Below, piece by piece: positions 22,249 through 32,911 of a stretch of DNA of 64,000 bases. Each line of letters opens with the position of its first letter. Within the stretch, counting starts at the first letter, position 1. This stretch comes from Mesoplasma photuris ATCC 49581 (GTDB lineage: Bacteria > Bacillota_I > Bacilli_A > Mycoplasmatales > Mycoplasmataceae). The notes under the pieces were generated by a model. That model was given only the letters and a program-made list of their open reading frames with translations, had not been told where the DNA came from and searched no databases. The stretch is from NCBI RefSeq assembly GCF_000702725.1, contig NZ_JNJI01000002.1:124001-188000 (forward strand), written 5' to 3'. Both the position numbers and the translations under genes were made by a program.

Positions 22249-22662
22249 TTATTTTTTAGGTCTTTTTGCTCCGTATAATGAACGTGATTGTTTACGTTTA
22301 TCAACAGCTTGAGTATCTAATGTTCCACGAATAATGTGGTAACGTACCCCAGGTAAGTCTTTAACTCTTCCCCCACGGATTAAAACAACACTGTGTTCTT
22401 GTAAGTTGTGTCCTTCTCCTGGGATGTAAGCGTTAACTTCCATTCCGTTTGTTAATCTAACACGAGCGTATTTACGTAACGCAGAGTTGGGTTTTTTAGG
22501 TGTCATTGTAGCAACACGAGTACATACCCCTCTTTTTTGTGGAGCTGAAACTTTAGTAACTTTTTTCTTTAGAGAGTTAACTCCTCTGTTTAAAGCAGGT
22601 GCTTTAGTTTTTCAAGTTTTAGCTTTACGGTTAGTTTTTACTAATTGATTGATTGTAGGCAT
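22249..22662 (-). CDS. rpsL: 30S ribosomal protein S12
   Basis: This 137-residue protein controls decoding accuracy. It begins Met-Pro-Thr-Ile-Asn-Gln-Leu-Val and contains [11 protein letters not shown] and [13 protein letters not shown], the regions where streptomycin resistance arises in other bacteria. Lys 43 and Lys 88 equivalents are Lys, the sensitive type. A TGA Trp is at Lys-Thr-Trp-Lys. It is the first gene of the str operon and has a strong AGGAGG site. Confidence 0.98.
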
Positions 22663-22679
22663 AATGAATTCCTCCTTTC

Positions 22680-22700
22680 ACATTGCCGTGTGTATCGAAC
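22680..22700 (-). promoter_or_regulatory. hairpin in the str operon leader
   Basis: On the minus strand GTGTG and CACAC flank a nine-base loop between the -10 box and the rpsL start. It has no T run. It could be a target for autogenous control or simply a stabilising 5' structure. Confidence 0.35.
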
Positions 22701-22713
22701 TCACACAATATAT

Positions 22714-22719
22714 ATTATA
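22714..22719 (-). promoter_or_regulatory. candidate -10 box of the str operon
   Basis: A TATAAT on the minus strand lies 52 bases before rpsL, directly after the terminator of the preceding gene. The -35 region is only T- and A-rich. Confidence 0.5.
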
Positions 22720-22751
22720 TATAAAAAAATGTATTTTAAAATAGGTTTTTG

Positions 22752-22780
22752 AAAAATAAAACAAGCATATCGCTTGTTTT
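22752..22780 (-). terminator. terminator of the cls operon
   Basis: On the minus strand AAACAAGC pairs with GCTTGTTT around a five-base loop, followed by T-rich sequence. It separates the 22785 gene from the str promoter. Confidence 0.85.
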
Positions 22781-22784
22781 GATT

Positions 22785-23351
22785 TTATGAATTTGATAGT
22801 TCGTAAAGAATCTTTGTTTTATAGAAATATTCACTCAAAATAATTGCATATTCTTGTTCAATTTTAGTATTTAAATCTTTAAATTTATTAACTTTATCTA
22901 ATTCAATATTCAACTTAAGCAATTTATTAGTTAATTCTGATTTTAAGTCATCAGTATTTAATTCAAAAATATCGGTAATGACCTTATTTAAATTTTCAAA
23001 ACAAGATAATTTTAAATAATCATTTCTAAAATTAATATAAATCTCAGCATTTAATTGCACCAATGTTTCACAAACATTAAATTGATTATTTAAATTAACT
23101 AAATTTATTAAGAATGTAATCCTATTTAAATCTATTAAAATTTCAGCATAAATTGGCAGATCCAATAATCTATTTTTTTCGCCTTCTTCATATATTTTAG
23201 ATAGTGTATTTTTAAGCTCAATAAGTTCTGATAAATTTGTAATTGAGAAAACTTTTTGATTAAATTCTTTTCACGAATATAAGTAAGAAAATATTTTAAG
23301 ATTTTTTAATTTGTGACATATAAGATTTGCATTTATATAAATAATATCCAT
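22785..23351 (-). CDS. hypothetical protein, 188 residues
   Basis: I do not recognise this protein. It is very rich in Leu, Ile, Asn and Lys and looks all-helical, with a single TGA Trp near residue 27 (Tyr-Ser-Trp-Lys-Glu-Phe). No membrane segment, signal peptide or Cys motif is clear. Its AGGAG site overlaps the cls stop region and it starts eight bases after cls, so it is co-transcribed with cardiolipin synthase. A functional link to the membrane is possible but rests on position alone. Confidence 0.78.
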
Positions 23352-23359
23352 AAAATCTC

Positions 23360-24898
23360 CTATAATAACGGAATCATTAAATTGCTACATGCAATTGCTG
23401 ATTTATAAAATAAATTTAATTCATCATTAGGTCTTAAATGGTATTTAAAACTTTTATCTCCGTCATGAATTATTTTTAACGCTAATTCTTTTGTTAAAGT
23501 TTTTGATTTAACCAACAACATTGTTTGTTGATCTGAAAATAATGATCTAAAGTCTAAGTTTGTTGAACCAACAAACGAAATATCATCATCAAAGAGAAAA
23601 GCCTTAGTATGATTGAAAGTATTATAAATCGAATATATTTCTACTCCTGCATCATATAATTCTCTTGTTCATCTTTTTGATACCTCTAGTACGAGGGTTT
23701 TATCTGTTTTACCTGGAAGTAATATCTTAACATCAATTCCAGAAATCGCTGCTGATTTTAAAGCGTTTATGATTTCCATTGGTGGAACAAAATAAGGGGT
23801 TACGATTCAAATTCTTTTTTTAGCGTTTGTGATTAAGTTCATCAAAGCATCTAAGTGAATGCTTGTTTGATGATTTGGTCCTGTAGTCATAACTTGAACA
23901 AAATCGTCATTAACACTTACTGTTTTATTTTTCTGACATACAGACGGTTCGAGATCTGTTATTTTCTGTTTATTTTTCATACAGAAATATCAATCACTTG
24001 CAAATGTTTTTTCAATTCCTCTAACAGCATCGCCTGTTAACTTAATTTGCATATCGTTTCAAAATCCAAATTTTTTTGAAATATTAATATATTCATCGCC
24101 GATGTTTATTCCACCAATATAACCAACTCTCCCATCAATTGAAACGTCTTTTCTATGGTCACGATAATTTGCAGTTCAATTTATAAATGGTAAATGTATC
24201 TTAGAAAAAGGAATGACTTTCATACCACTTTCTTTCATTCTTTTAATTGTTTTGTTAGAAAAAATAGTATAGCAACCTAAAAAGTCATAAATTACATAAA
24301 CATTGACTCCTCTTTTTGAAGCGATTTCTAATTCATTTATTAGATTTTGAAGCAGTTCACCATCTCTAATAATATAAAAATTCATTAAAATGTATTTTTC
24401 TGATTTTCTGATTTCTTTAATCAAATCAGTGAAAAAATTTGCTCCGTTATCTAAAATTTGCGTTTGTGTGTTTTTAAAAATAACATCATTTTGCAAAGCA
24501 TTTGCATTTAAGAAAGCTTTCGCAAAATGTGGTGAACTCATTTCTAAATTTTCGGTTATGTCTTTTGATGTTAATTCGGTTTTTTTGTTTGTAAAATCTT
24601 CAATATTTTTATATTTATAATGAGCAGTTTTTTTGTACTTGTATGCTTGTCCAAAAAATCAGTATGATACTATTCCAAATATAGGTACTAAACAAATAAA
24701 GGCAAATCATCTTGTTCTAGTTTCAAATCTTCTATTCTTTCTACATAAAATGAAAGTAGCAAAAACAGCTGAAGAACCATGTATAGCAAATAAAATAGTC
24801 ATAAAATAAGGCGAAATAACTATCGTTAATACCAATATAGTTACGATTACACCAAATAAAAAAATCAGCGATAGTAAAACTCTAATTTGTTTTCTCAT
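23360..24898 (-). CDS. cls: cardiolipin synthase (phospholipase D family)
   Basis: This 512-residue membrane enzyme joins two phosphatidylglycerol molecules to form cardiolipin. Two hydrophobic segments occupy roughly residues 5-30 and 35-52, with more near residue 65. The two catalytic HKD-type motifs are Asp-His-Arg-Lys-Asp near residue 245, where the usual x position is Arg, and Asn-His-Thr-Lys-Ala near residue 430. Asn-Phe-Tyr-Ile-Ile-Arg-Asp-Gly also fits the family. Several Trp codons are TGA. It lies between two orphan genes in a three-gene operon, four bases or fewer from the upstream one. Confidence 0.93.
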
Positions 24899-24901
24899 AT
24901 A

Positions 24902-25573
24902 TTATCCTTTCTTAATTTTTTTGATTCCCTTAGCTAACTTTTTATTATTTTTTATTATTATTAAGTTAAAGTATTCTGGTGTTATGGTTGATAAATGGTT
25001 AATAAGCTCTTCATATATTTTAATTTTAAGAATAAATAAATCTGAATTTGTAACATCAACATAAAAATTTATGTAGTGAGTCAAATTTATGTACATTGAC
25101 AATAAGTAACCAAATTTATAGTAAAGAGGTTTTTTATCAATATTTAATTTTGAAAAAATATTACCGACACACATATACACTTCATTAAAATTTAAAATTT
25201 TTAATTCAGATTCTGAAAATTTTAAATTTAATTTATTAATATTTTCATTTTCTATATTTAAATTTATAATTTCTGAACCTAAACTCTTATTATAATTAGA
25301 AATTAAATTGAAAAAATCATCATGATTTTCTCCTTTAAATTTTGAATATAGAAAATGGGTTGTTGTTCTTAAAATATTTTTTTCATCAGAAAAATTTTCT
25401 TTATCTTGACCAGAAATTTGTAATAAATAGATAAAGTTTCTAATTGTTAAATCTTGTTTTTCAAGTTTTGTTAATTTAGGAAAATCCTTTCCGTCAATTT
25501 GATTATATTTTAAGAAGTTCTTGTACTCTTTTTTCTTATATCGAATTTTTTTGATCTTTTGTTGTTTGTTCAT
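24902..25573 (-). CDS. hypothetical protein, 223 residues
   Basis: I do not recognise this protein. It starts with a strongly basic stretch (Lys and Arg in 12 of the first 20 residues) and ends with another (Lys-Lys-Leu-Ala-Lys-Gly-Ile-Lys-Lys). The middle is Asn-, Ile- and Leu-rich and predicted helical. There is no Trp, so no TGA. Basic ends could suit RNA, DNA or acidic-membrane binding, which is a guess. It is the first gene of the operon with cls, ending three bases before the cls start. Confidence 0.78.
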   Translation of the reverse strand: MNKQQKIKKIRYKKKEYKNFLKYNQIDGKDFPKLTKLEKQDLTIRNFIYLLQISGQDKENFSDEKNILRTTTHFLYSKFKGENHDDFFNLISNYNKSLGSEIINLNIENENINKLNLKFSESELKILNFNEVYMCVGNIFSKLNIDKKPLYYKFGYLLSMYINLTHYINFYVDVTNSDLFILKIKIYEELINHLSTITPEYFNLIIIKNNKKLAKGIKKIKKG

Positions 25574-25602
25574 ATTTTCCTCTTACAATAATTATACTTT
25601 TA

Positions 25603-25631
25603 AAATAAAAAATAGGTGAAAACCTATTTTT
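25603..25631 (-). terminator. terminator of the 25624-26529 gene
   Basis: On the minus strand AATAGGT and ACCTATT form a seven-base stem around TTTC, followed by T. The TAG stop of the gene lies within the stem. Confidence 0.88.
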
Positions 25632-26529
25632 GTCTAGCAATAATTGGGAATGAAATTTTTATATCAGTTAATTTAGTTGTAATTTCATTGATCAATAAAT
25701 AATTTTTTTGTGTGATCGATGGAGTAACATAATTTTCCATTTTTTTAATATATAAAGAAGGCAGATTTGGTATAAAACCAAATTCAATATATTTCATTTC
25801 TTTTGGAACAATTGTTTTTAATAAAGTCATCAAATCAACATCCTTTTTAGTGAACATAGCAACCAATCTAAAAACATTACCCGAAATAGTAAAAACAACC
25901 GTTGTTGAAAGACTTGGAATATAATATACATTTCTTCTATAGTGTCTTAAAACATTGTATAGTTTAATTTCTGAATCACCGTTTGATGATAGTAATCTTG
26001 CATGTCTTGTAGAATATTTAATTTCTGTTTTCAAAAATTCAATATCTTTAAAATTATCAAAATCTAATTTTTTAACTGCTGATCCAACTTGAGAATCTTC
26101 ACCATTTCAAGGTATAAAATAAATAAATTCTTCAAATTCTTTAAATCCGTTTTCCAATAAAACTGATCTGTCTTCTAAAGAGTGAGTAAATATAATATCT
26201 GCAATATTAGAATATTTATCAATAACTTTTTTAAATAATATTTCTTTAAGACTTTCATTTGGCACACCATCTCTATATAAGATTTCTCCAAATTGATAGG
26301 CTTTAACTTGTTTTTCTTTTATATATAAGTTTGTTTTTATAATTCCCATTGTAATGACGATTTCATTATCATCATTAACTAAAGACGCAGGAATATAATT
26401 ATCAATTCATTGGTTTTTTACCATTCATTCTTCGAAGCAACCTTTTGCTTGTCTTTTAACTAGTGACATCAATTCACTGTTATAGTGTTTGTTATCATGA
26501 TAGTCGCTAATTAACTCGTAATTATCCAT
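25624..26529 (-). CDS. possible GNAT-like acetyltransferase, 301 residues
   Basis: The first 140 residues resemble a GNAT acetyltransferase fold: a strand, then Phe-Gly-Glu-Ile-Leu-Tyr-Arg-Asp-Gly-Val-Pro followed by a helix at the place of the acetyl-CoA loop, then Leu-Leu-Glu-Asn-Gly-Phe-Lys-Glu. The classical Arg-x-x-Gly-x-Gly/Ala is not preserved, so activity is uncertain. The C-terminal half may be a second related domain. Trp codons near the start and after Phe-Ile-Pro are TGA. AGGACC-type spacing and the ATG at 26529 fit the start. It stands alone between terminators. Confidence 0.55.
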
Positions 26530-26598
26530 AGGACCTCCAATATTTTGTTTATTTCACTAAAATTATATTCTAAAAGTTTATAAAATCAAAATACCAAT

Positions 26599-26624
26599 TA
26601 AAAAACACCATTAGGTGTTTTTTA
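26599..26624 (-). terminator. terminator at the end of the prfA operon
   Basis: AAAAAACACC and GGTGTTTTTT form a ten-base perfect stem around a TAAT loop. The stop codon of the last gene (TAA at 26613 to 26611) is in the loop. It closes an eight-gene run. Confidence 0.92.
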
Positions 26625-27297
26625 ATTTAAAAATTTCATAATTAGATAATTTATCCGCTTCTAAAATAACTCTCTCATTTCTCGGGTTTAAAATGTACAT
26701 TTCCGATATTTTAAACTTGTTATTTGACTCAAATAATTCCTTTTGCATAAATAATTCTGCTGAGTATTTTTGATTGTAACTAGTTTTAGATGTTTTAAAC
26801 GATAGTAAAAATCATTCTTTTCCATTAGACATAATAGCATCAATTGTGCCAATATAAACATTTTCAAAATCGTTATTTATAAAAGTTTTATTTGGATAAA
26901 TATATTTTATATCCTTTTTGTATAAAAATTTATTGATATCATGCATTACTGATTTAGCTATCTCTATAATAAATTTGTCTTTTTCATCCATAGGATCAAA
27001 CTTTAAATCTAAGCCATTTCATTTTTCCAAATAATTAAAGATAATTTTTTTGATTCTTAAATTTCTATTTATTAAGCTTTTAACAACATCTTGATTAACT
27101 TTTTCAATGAAAGGAAAAACATCATTAACAATTTCTGGAATAGATTTTATTTTTATATTGTCATTCTCAAGTTTGTTTTTAACTAAATTTTGTATATGCA
27201 AATCAAGTGAAGTAATCGGCTTTATTAAAGAATATTCATATTTTTGATGATTATAAATTACAGAATTAGAAATATCATTAATTTTAGCAACCGACAT
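26611..27297 (-). CDS. PD-(D/E)XK nuclease-like protein, possibly degenerate
   Basis: This 228-residue protein carries a pattern like the RecB/Cas4 nuclease fold: Ile-Gly-Thr-Ile-Asp at residues 149-153, a turn with Asn-Gly-Lys, then a strand with Leu-Leu-Ser-Phe-Lys-Thr-Ser-Lys at 164-171, followed by a helix. In active members the strand reads Asp-x-Lys-Thr; here Ser 166 replaces that Asp while Lys 168 remains. The first Asp is Asp 153. I verified the frame across the whole gene. Its ATG overlaps the tsaC stop (TAATG). It could be an inactive or altered nuclease, or a chance resemblance. Confidence 0.5.
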
Positions 27298-27797
27298 TAT
27301 CTAACTCACTCTCCAGTTATGCTATTGTAGATTCTTGAGGATTGTCCATTTAAAATATCATCATAATATACTTTTATATCCGGATGGAAATTGCTTAATT
27401 CTTTAAATGTTCTCAGGGGTTTTGATCCAGTAATATTTACACTTGTTGAAAATATAGGACCAACCTGATTAATTATTTCTTTGATATCAATTCTATTAAC
27501 CATTCTAATAGCTATGGTTTCATTTTTTAACGGGAAAATGACTGTGGTTGGTTGATCACTCATCAAAATTTTTTTGATGTCTTCTGATAAAGATATTTTA
27601 TTCTCTAGTTGATCTAGTGAAGATATTAAAACAATTAATGGTTTATCCAGATCAGCATTTTTATATGCATTAATTTTTGTCATCAAGTCTTTTTTTAGGA
27701 TAGAAGAAAGTCCATATATAGTATCTGTTGGCAAAATTACGATTTTATTAATTTTAAGCTCTTCAACAGCTGATTTTATTTGTAAGCTAGTCAGCAT
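27297..27797 (-). CDS. tsaC: L-threonylcarbamoyladenylate synthase (YrdC/Sua5 family)
   Basis: This 166-residue protein makes threonylcarbamoyl-AMP, the first step of t6A modification of tRNAs that read ANN codons. It has Leu-Pro-Thr-Asp-Thr-Ile-Tyr-Gly-Leu at residues 22-30, Asp-Lys-Pro-Leu, and Ser-Thr-Ser-Val-Asn-Ile-Thr-Gly near residue 118, all family motifs. It is the short YrdC-type form without the Sua5 domain. It ends Glu-Trp-Val-Arg with Trp as TGA. It overlaps the upstream membrane-protein gene by 11 bases and the next gene by one base. Confidence 0.92.
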
Positions 27798-29358
27798 TCT
27801 TTCTGTTCTCTCTTCTCTTCTTAAGAATATTTCTTTTTAAAATTATTTTTTTAATTTCATCATTCAATTTTTTCTTAGCAACGTTAGTTTTTAAAATGCC
27901 TCTACCTAAAATTAAAAAGGCTGTTATAACTAACGAAAAACTAATAATTGATTCAGAAATAATACCTGCTTTATTTAATCATTCAAATCCTTTACCTTGG
28001 TCGATTCCTAATAATGGAAAAAGTGGATCAATTATTATTTGATTTTCAGAAACGATACCTCTTTCAGTTAATAATTTGAAATCCTCTGGTATTTTAGAAG
28101 AAATATATTCAAGATATTTTTGTCCATTTGAACTTACATCATCAAAAGAATCATTTCAAGTTTGAGAAAGATTTTCTAATTGTATTTTAGAATAAGTACA
28201 CACAGCCACCAATAATATAATCTCAACGAATAAAACAATATATTGAATTAAGAATACATTAGACGATACGTTTTCTCCCCTCACTATAACTGAAATAAAT
28301 GAAAATGTTGATGCAAATGTAAGTCCCATAATAATTGTTGGCAATGATGTTATTAAGAAAGGATCTGGAGTAACGTTTTGGAATGAGTCTAATATTTTAA
28401 GACTTTCTTCATTATTAAAAACTTCATAATCTTTTAATAAGTTTGGTAGCTTATATGTTCAATCAATAAGGGCACTTGATGCTGAATTACCATCAGAAAT
28501 TATGATTACATAAATCAAGTGTGGTGTAATACATAATAGCGTTGTTATAACAGTTCAAGTTGCTAAATTTTTTTCACTAAAATTAAATGTTTTTACTAAA
28601 AGTCTTTTAAAAGGTGATTCTGAAACACTTTTTTCATTTGAAATAATTTTTATATATTTTTCGATTCCTTCTGATTGTTTTTTTCCAAAGATAGAATTTT
28701 GTAGAGAAACTGAAACAGCAAAAATCATTGTAATTTGTATAAACATTGTTCATCAAACTAAATTCATATCTTGTCATTTATATGCATCTTTACCAGATTT
28801 ATAACTTTCAGAAAAATAACGAGATATTTCTTGAAAAACAGGTATTTTAGAGGCTCTATCTATAAGTAAATTTGTCTCATCAATTTGTGTGATTGATTCA
28901 TATAAATAAAAGCTTTCAAATTTAGAATATTGAAATTGAGATAGAGTTGCAAGTAAGAACGCAATTAAAGCCATAAGCACCAAAAGTCAAATATATGACA
29001 TCTTAAGCGTCTTATTAACACCATTTCCACTAACTATAGGTTTAAACATTATAAACATAATTGTTGTAATAACCATAAAGGCGAATCCAGATCAAAGTGG
29101 TCCTTCTATTTCAAATTTACTTGGTAAAACCATATATTCTTTTATTTCATTAAACTTTTCATAATAAAAATCTAAATTAGAATTATTTTCTATGATGTAA
29201 ACGTATACATAAAAAGGTATTAATGCTGTTAAAAAAATAAATAAACCTAGAATAGCCATTTTATACATATTTAAATTTTTTCTTTTGATTTTAGGATCAC
29301 TATCATTAAAACCAAAATTTAATTTAAAGTCGAAATTAAAATCTATTTTTTTATCCAT
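27787..29358 (-). CDS. multi-pass membrane protein of unknown function
   Basis: This 523-residue protein has a basic, Phe/Asn-rich N-terminal stretch and then about seven hydrophobic segments. They lie near residues 35-57, 95-110, 120-140, 205-225, 270-290, 335-360 and 370-395, with another near 470-490. The C-terminal 35 residues are strongly basic (Lys-Lys-Lys-Leu and Lys-Lys-Arg-Arg-Glu runs). I do not recognise a family. It lies between prmC and tsaC, ten bases after the first and overlapping the second by 11 bases. It is therefore transcribed with release-factor and tRNA-modification genes, which is unexpected for a membrane protein. Confidence 0.82.
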
Positions 29359-29368
29359 ATTAACCTCC

Positions 29369-30214
29369 TTATTTTTCTTTTTTTAAAATTACATATCTTC
29401 AGTTTCCGAAATGATCTTTTTTATGTTCTTGTAGATAATTTGATTTTGAAAAAATGCTCTCTATTTCTTCTTTTTGCTTTCAACCATATTCTAAAATGAT
29501 CATCCAATCTTTTTCAAAGTTCATTATTGTATCAATACTATTTAAAATTCTTTTGTAAAATTCTAAACCGCCATCTTCTGCAAATAAAGCTAAATGTGGT
29601 TCATATTTATAAACAGATTCATCAACATCGCAATCATTAATTTGAATATATGGAGGATTTGAAACTAAAACATCTAATTTAATTTTTTCTTTTATAAATG
29701 GTTCTACAAAATCACCAAGTTTAATCTCAACATTTTCAACATAATTGTGATTAATATTTTTTTCAGCAACTTTCAATGCTGGCTCAGAAATATCAGAAAT
29801 ATAAATTTTGCTTTTAGGAAAAATTTTAGCAAGTGATATTCCAATTGCTCCACTACCAGTGCAGATATCACCAATGATTAAACTTTCATTTGAATCATAT
29901 GATGATTTTATTTCGTCAATCAATAATTCGGTGTCATTTCTTGGAATCAGTACATCTGAATTTACGATAAATTCATTTCCGCAAAAATATGTTTTACCAA
30001 TCAAATATGCTAAAGGCATTTTTTCATTTAAAAGGGTTAAATACTTTTCAAACTTATTATAATCGAAATTAAAAATTTCGTCATTTAATGTTATTGGGAT
30101 TTGATCATATTTATCATTTAATAGAAACGCCATAAATTGATAAATATCAGATTGCGATAATCTGATATTTACTCTTTGTTTTATTTCTTTAAAAAGATCA
30201 GATTTTTTAATCAT
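29369..30214 (-). CDS. prmC: release factor glutamine methyltransferase
   Basis: This 281-residue enzyme methylates the Gln of the GGQ motif in release factors. The SAM-binding motif is [12 protein letters not shown] near residue 112 and the catalytic Asn-Pro-Pro-Tyr is near residue 187. The N-terminal helical domain ends with Arg-Asn-Asp-Thr-Glu-Leu. TGA Trp codons lie near the C-terminus. The start overlaps the prfA stop by eight bases, matching its substrate gene. Confidence 0.95.
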
Positions 30215-31301
30215 TATTTTCTTCTAATTGAGCAGCAACTTTTTGTCTTTGTTCTTCATTAATCAAAGCAGTCACCAACTCATCAATTTTACCTTCCATA
30301 ACATAATCAAGTTTATTTAAAGTTAAACCAACTCTGTGATCAGTTACACGGTTTTGAGGGTAATTATATGTTCTGATTTTTTCAGATCTAGCACCTGTTC
30401 CAACTGCTAACTTTCTATTAGAATCAGCTTCAGCTTGTTGTTTTTGTACTTCTGCTTCATAAACTTTAGCTCTAAGCATTGTCATAGCAATATCTTTATT
30501 ATCGAATTGAGAACGACCATCTTGTGATGCTGCAACAACTCCAGTTGGTATATGGGTAATACGAACAGCTGAGTCTGTAGTATTAATGTGTTGACCACCC
30601 GCTCCCGATGCTCGATAAGTATCAATTCTTAAGTCAGCTGCTTTTATTTCAATTTCAACTTCTGTCATTTCTGGTAAAACCGCAACAGTTGCAGTTGATG
30701 TTTGAATTCTACCTTTTGTATCAGTTTTAGGTACTCTTTGAACACGATGCGCTCCTGATTCAAATTTTAGTTTTGAATAAACATTGTCACCTTTCACCAT
30801 AAATGATATTTGTGAGAAACCTCCAGCTTCTGAAAAAGAAGATTCCATAACCGAAAATTTTCAACCTTGTTCTTCACAATATAATTTATACATTCTGAAA
30901 AGATCACCAGCAAAAATATTTGCTTCATCACCACCAGCAGCACCACGAATTTCAATAATAACGTTTTTATCGTCATTTGGATCTTTTGGTAAAAGTAAAT
31001 TTTCAATCACTTTAGAAAGTATTTCAGCTTGTTTAGAATTTTCATCTAATTCCATTTTTGCTAATTCTAGCATTTCATTTTCTTTTTCATTAGCCAATAT
31101 TTCTTTTGCATCAGCTATAGCTTGTGTACATTGAGCATATTCTTTATATTTTTCTACAACTTCTTCTAAATTGGCACGCTCTTTGTTTAAACTAGTGAAT
31201 TTTTTTATATCTTTTAAAATATCTTCACTTTGTAAATCATTATTGATTTGGTCTAATCTTTTAGACATCGTCTCCAAAGCTTCTATTGTTTTAGGATTCA
31301 T
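30207..31301 (-). CDS. prfA: peptide chain release factor 1
   Basis: This 364-residue protein ends translation at UAA and UAG. The GGQ motif lies in Gly-Ala-Gly-Gly-Gln-His-Ile-Asn near residue 233, and the N-terminal half is a helical bundle. One TGA Trp (Glu-Gln-Gly-Trp-Lys-Phe) joins the halves. Since UGA codes for Trp here, RF1 is expected to be the only class-I release factor. It is followed directly by prmC, as in many Firmicutes, and preceded by tdk 12 bases upstream. Confidence 0.97.
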
Positions 31302-31313
31302 ATTTCCAACTTT

Positions 31314-31931
31314 CTATTTTTTAGGAAGTTTGTAGCAATTTCTACATCTTGCTTCATAACTATCTGTTTCACCAACCAACACAATTGGTGAGTCTCAATT
31401 AGCGGGTTCTCCATTGATTATTCTTTGTGTTCTATTTGCAAAATTACCACATTTATGACAAATTGCAGTTAGTTTATCAACAAATTCAGCCAACACTAAT
31501 AATTTATCTACGTTTTGGAAGGGTTCACTTCTAAAATCTTTATCTAATCCAGTAACAATTACTATTACACCATTATTTGCTAACAACTCAATAAACGGAA
31601 CAATTTTTTTGTCCATAAATTGAACTTCATCAATTCCGATTATATCAATCGGTGAAATCGCATTTTCTTTTTTATATATTTCAATCAATTGTTCAACAGA
31701 ACTTACTGGATATGATTTTAAAACGGCACCAGAATGTGAAGCGATTAAATCTTCAGAATATCTATTATCAATAGATGGTTTAAAGGCAACCACTCTTTTT
31801 TTTGCATAATCATTTCTTCTTAATCTTCTGATAAACTCTTCAGTTTTACCAGCAAACATACAACCTGTAATCAATTCAATGCGACCTAATTTATTAACTG
31901 AATTTGAATTAACTTCTTGTTCTCTAATCAT
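31314..31931 (-). CDS. tdk: thymidine kinase
   Basis: This 205-residue enzyme phosphorylates thymidine for nucleotide salvage. Walker A is Gly-Cys-Met-Phe-Ala-Gly-Lys-Thr near residue 23, followed by Ile-Asp-Glu-Val-Gln-Phe. The zinc lasso is shown by Cys-His-Lys-Cys and by Cys-Arg-Asn-Cys near the C-terminus. One TGA Trp is in Ala-Asn-Trp-Asp-Ser-Pro. It starts two bases after the DHH gene stop. Neighbourhood with prfA is common in low-GC Gram-positive bacteria. Confidence 0.95.
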
Positions 31932-31933
31932 AT

Positions 31934-32893
31934 TTATTTACCTTCCTTACCGTTTTTAACTAACTTGTCTAAATCTTTTGTTAAACTAGAAATTTCATCA
32001 AAAGAATTTAATGATGCACCAGATGCTACTCGGTGACCACCGCCATTATATTTTGTAGCAACACTATTAACATCATAATCACGACTTCTTAAAGAAACTT
32101 TTATTTGACCATTTTCCATTTCGATAACAGTAAATCAAATTACAATTTCATGCATACCTGACATGGTTGCTAATGCGCCTTTAACTTCATTGTAGTCTAA
32201 ATCTCAACCAGCATAATCCTCTTTTTTAATAACAATTGAAGCAACTCCATGTTTTGATAAAGTCATTTTACTGAAAGCAAAGTTTGATCATTTTCTATTT
32301 TTTAAATCATTTACAAAAATGTAATCATGTGCTTTTTTTAGATCTGCACCTTGTTCTAATAATCTAGCAGCTACTCTAAAAGTTACTGGATTTGTTTTTG
32401 GAAATAAAAATCTACCTGAATCAGTTAATAAACCTAAGTATAAATTGTGGGCACCCGCTGCTGGAATTTCTAATTTCATCATTTCTGCTCATAATGTAAC
32501 AACTTCTGTACATGCAATTGCAGATTCCATAACAATCTGGTTATTTGCATACTTATCAACATCAATATGATGATCAATTTTAAAAGTATCTCCAGCTAAA
32601 TCATATTTATCGAAATCAAGTCTAGCTTTATTTCCTGTATCAACCGTAATAACCAATGCCGATTTAATAAAATCGTTTGTTAATTTTTTCTTTGGTAAAA
32701 AATCTTTATCATCATTTAATCTATCACCTACTACAAAAATATTTTTATTTTCAAAATTTTCTTTAATAATGTGAGCAAGACCCATCGCACTTCCTTGCGC
32801 ATCTCAATCAGGCAATTGATGTTTCACGATAATAATGTTTTCATGACCTTTAATTTTTTTTACTAATGTTTTTGCGTCTTTTTTATTAATCAT
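31934..32893 (-). CDS. DHH/DHHA1 phosphoesterase (NrnA-like)
   Basis: This 319-residue protein belongs to the bifunctional oligoribonuclease/pAp or cyclic-dinucleotide phosphodiesterase family. Motifs are Asp-Trp-Asp-Ala-Gln-Gly-Ser near residue 30 (Trp from TGA), Thr-Val-Asp-Thr-Gly, Ile-Asp-His-His near residue 105, and the DHHA1 Asn-Gly-Gly-Gly-His-Arg near the C-terminus. It probably degrades nanoRNA, pAp or pApA. A fast choice between these is not possible from sequence alone. It lies 18 bases after the 34789 gene. Confidence 0.9.
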
Positions 32894-32911
32894 TGGATTC
32901 TCTTTTCTTTT

